NCBI RefSeq assembly: GCF_014696065.1
Contig: NZ_JACJPL010000018.1
Span: forward strand, 372,001-436,000
Source: Leptolyngbya sp. FACHB-261
GTDB lineage: Bacteria; Cyanobacteriota; Cyanobacteriia; FACHB-261
Length of the DNA: 64,000 nucleotides
Reading direction: 5' to 3'
Position numbers and translations under genes: made by a program. Shown in pieces: positions 62,719 through 64,000 of this stretch; positions within the stretch are counted from its first letter, which is position 1; the number at the start of each line of letters is the position of its first letter. The notes below the pieces were generated by a model, which was given only the letters and a program-made list of their open reading frames with translations, did not search any database and was not told where the DNA came from.

Positions 62719-64000
62719 ATGGACAGCAGGAAAGGTGCAGAAAGCAAGCTAATCCGTCGGCCAGGAATTTCTCACCGGGCTGGAGCTGATTTGGAACCTC
62801 TAGAGGCTGCGCTCCAGCAAGCAGAGAAGCTGCTGCAGGAGCGAGACACCCAACTTAGGGCTTACTACCAGAACACACCGCTCCCTACCTATACCTGGCA
62901 ACGGCAGGGGGATGTTCTAATTCTGACTGACTACAATCGGGCGGCTTTAGAGTTTACAGGGGGAGCCGTTGTCAATTCAATTGGCAAAAAAGCCCATGAA
63001 CTCTATCGAGACACCCCAGAAGTTTTAGAAGCGCTCAACCAATGCTTGACGGAGCGAGTGACGCTAAAGCGAGAGCTGCAATATCGGTTAGCCTCTACTG
63101 ATAGTTCCAAGTGCTTATCAGTAAGCTACATTTTTATACCGCCTGATTCAGTAATTGTGCAGACAGAAGACCTTACTGAACGGACGCGGATAGAAACAGC
63201 TTTAGAGGCAAGCGAACAAAGATTTTGGGCAACTTTTGACCAGGCAGCTGTTGGCATTACACACACTGATGTGAATGGGCGATGGCAATTTGTCAATCAG
63301 AAGCACTGTGAGATTCTTGGGTATACGCGGGAGGAGTTGCTGACTCTGCAGCTAGAGGATATCAGTCACCCTGATGACCTTGAACGCGATCGCCAATATA
63401 CGGCTCAACTCCTGGCCGGTGAGATCTCATCTTTCTCAATGGAGAAACGCTATATCCGCAAAGATGAGGCTCAAATCTGGGCTAACCTAACTGTTTCCTT
63501 AGTACGAGATGTAGTAGGTAATCCTCAGTATTTAGTGGGGATTATTGAAGACATTACACCGCGTATTCTTGCCAAAGCAGAACTGCAAGCGATGTGCGCT
63601 CAGGTTCGAGAACTTAACGCCAATCTTGAGCACCAGGTGCAAGAGCACACCGCTCAAATACAACAGGCGTCTCAGTTTGAAGCGGTTCTCAAGCGAATTA
63701 CGGATGCAGTGCGAGATAGCTTAGACGAAGCTCAAATTTTGCAAACGGCAGTGCGAGAGCTCGGGTTAGCGCTCAACGCCTCTCGTTGTGATACTGGCCT
63801 ATATGACCTTGAGCAAGGGACATCAACCATCTGTTATGAGTACAGCCCTTGTGCTCCATCCTCTATAGGACGGGTGGTCTGGATGAGAGATTTTCCAGCC
63901 GTTTATCCACAGCTCCTTCAAGGTCAATATCTTCAACTTTGTGAGATAGTTCCTAACCCGGTTCGACCCGACCAGACTTTTCTAATTCTGGTTTGTCCGA
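62719..64000 (+). CDS. PAS-PAS-GAF sensor protein, truncated by window edge
   Basis: ATG 62719 opens a frame with no stop through 64000 (427 residues). A coiled stretch (EAALQQAEKLLQERD) is followed by PAS1 (YYQNTPLPTYTWQRQGDVLI, RAALEFTGG), PAS2 (WATFDQAAVGITHTDVNGRW, CEILGYTREELLTLQLEDIS, closing IIEDITPR), a coiled coil and the start of a GAF domain (ITDAVRDSLDEAQILQTAVR, ELGLALNASRC). A histidine kinase or diguanylate cyclase end is expected beyond the edge. A HIP1 octamer lies at 63386..63393. Confidence 0.9.
   Translation, partial: MDSRKGAESKLIRRPGISHRAGADLEPLEAALQQAEKLLQERDTQLRAYYQNTPLPTYTWQRQGDVLILTDYNRAALEFTGGAVVNSIGKKAHELYRDTPEVLEALNQCLTERVTLKRELQYRLASTDSSKCLSVSYIFIPPDSVIVQTEDLTERTRIETALEASEQRFWATFDQAAVGITHTDVNGRWQFVNQKHCEILGYTREELLTLQLEDISHPDDLERDRQYTAQLLAGEISSFSMEKRYIRKDEAQIWANLTVSLVRDVVGNPQYLVGIIEDITPRILAKAELQAMCAQVRELNANLEHQVQEHTAQIQQASQFEAVLKRITDAVRDSLDEAQILQTAVRELGLALNASRCDTGLYDLEQGTSTICYEYSPCAPSSIGRVVWMRDFPAVYPQLLQGQYLQLCEIVPNPVRPDQTFLILVCP

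Noticed and set aside
1-64000. Prophage, transposase, integron or CRISPR-Cas system
   Set aside because: No transposase, integrase, cas or phage structural gene was recognised on either strand; no tRNA or rRNA gene was seen either.

Overview
The window is chromosomal DNA of a cyanobacterium. The marker genes are psaX (photosystem I), thf1/psb29, a thioredoxin reductase-thioredoxin fusion (NTRC), a DUF3285 single-helix thylakoid-type protein, a RemA-like DUF370 gene next to guanylate kinase, a CcsA-type cytochrome c assembly protein, an RqcH/NFACT protein and DUF3747/SLH surface proteins. GC content is moderate. I noticed only two HIP1 octamers (7974..7981 and 63386..63393), so this looks like a HIP1-poor lineage, perhaps a Leptolyngbya-like filamentous form; that placement is inference.

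Layout. 0-9.6 kb: truncated nucleoside hydrolase, SLH surface protein, an SPFH-FHA fusion, a redoxin, a Tat-exported PhoD phosphatase broken by a one-base deletion, an AtzH/HpxZ-like protein, MmsA-type dehydrogenase and an esterase. 9.6-18.2 kb: accessory-looking DNA with an unknown 407-residue protein, a small HTH-like protein behind a hairpin-rich leader, a six-PAS histidine kinase, the AtzG-AtzE amidase pair, a palindromic repeat and a frameshifted heptad-repeat gene. 18.7-23.8 kb: LuxR-type regulator, then three small secreted repeat or Q/N-rich proteins followed by a TolC-family outer-membrane protein. 23.8-36 kb: housekeeping genes, mostly on the minus strand (mnmE, two BON-like paralogues, ccsA, a LysR regulator, xth, a glycosyltransferase, nth, rseP, rqcH). 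35.7-44 kb: DUF370-gmk, a NarL-type response regulator, a giant CBS-PAS kinase and a second gmk. 44-51.9 kb: aminotransferase, transglutaminase TgpA-like protein, the paralogue of the small HTH-like protein with its leader, Uma2 nuclease and HAD hydrolase. 51.9-60.8 kb: a GldA/F/G-like ABC exporter, NTRC, DUF3285, ybeY-dgkA-sixA, psaX, a hidden two-helix mini-protein, cutA and thf1. 61-64 kb: two sensor kinases, the last cut by the window edge.

Working together. Genes fall into short co-directional runs: atzG-atzE overlap by 4 bases; the glycosyltransferase and xth overlap by 4; rseP-nth are 2 bases apart; thf1-cutA overlap; ybeY-dgkA overlap; the ABC ATPase and permease overlap by 4 and are followed 11 bases later by the GldG-like gene. 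Many runs end in clear hairpin terminators, which are listed.

The most unusual items are: (i) two copies, 37 kb apart and on opposite strands, of a small HTH-like protein with a shared leader that can fold into equivalent hairpins; (ii) two full-length guanylate kinase genes with an almost identical 170-base core but diverged ends; (iii) the secreted-repeat-protein/TolC cluster; (iv) an SPFH domain fused to FHA; (v) two genes each interrupted by a single missing base; and (vi) genes too short for routine calling, including psaX. All family names come from reading the sequences; no database search was run.
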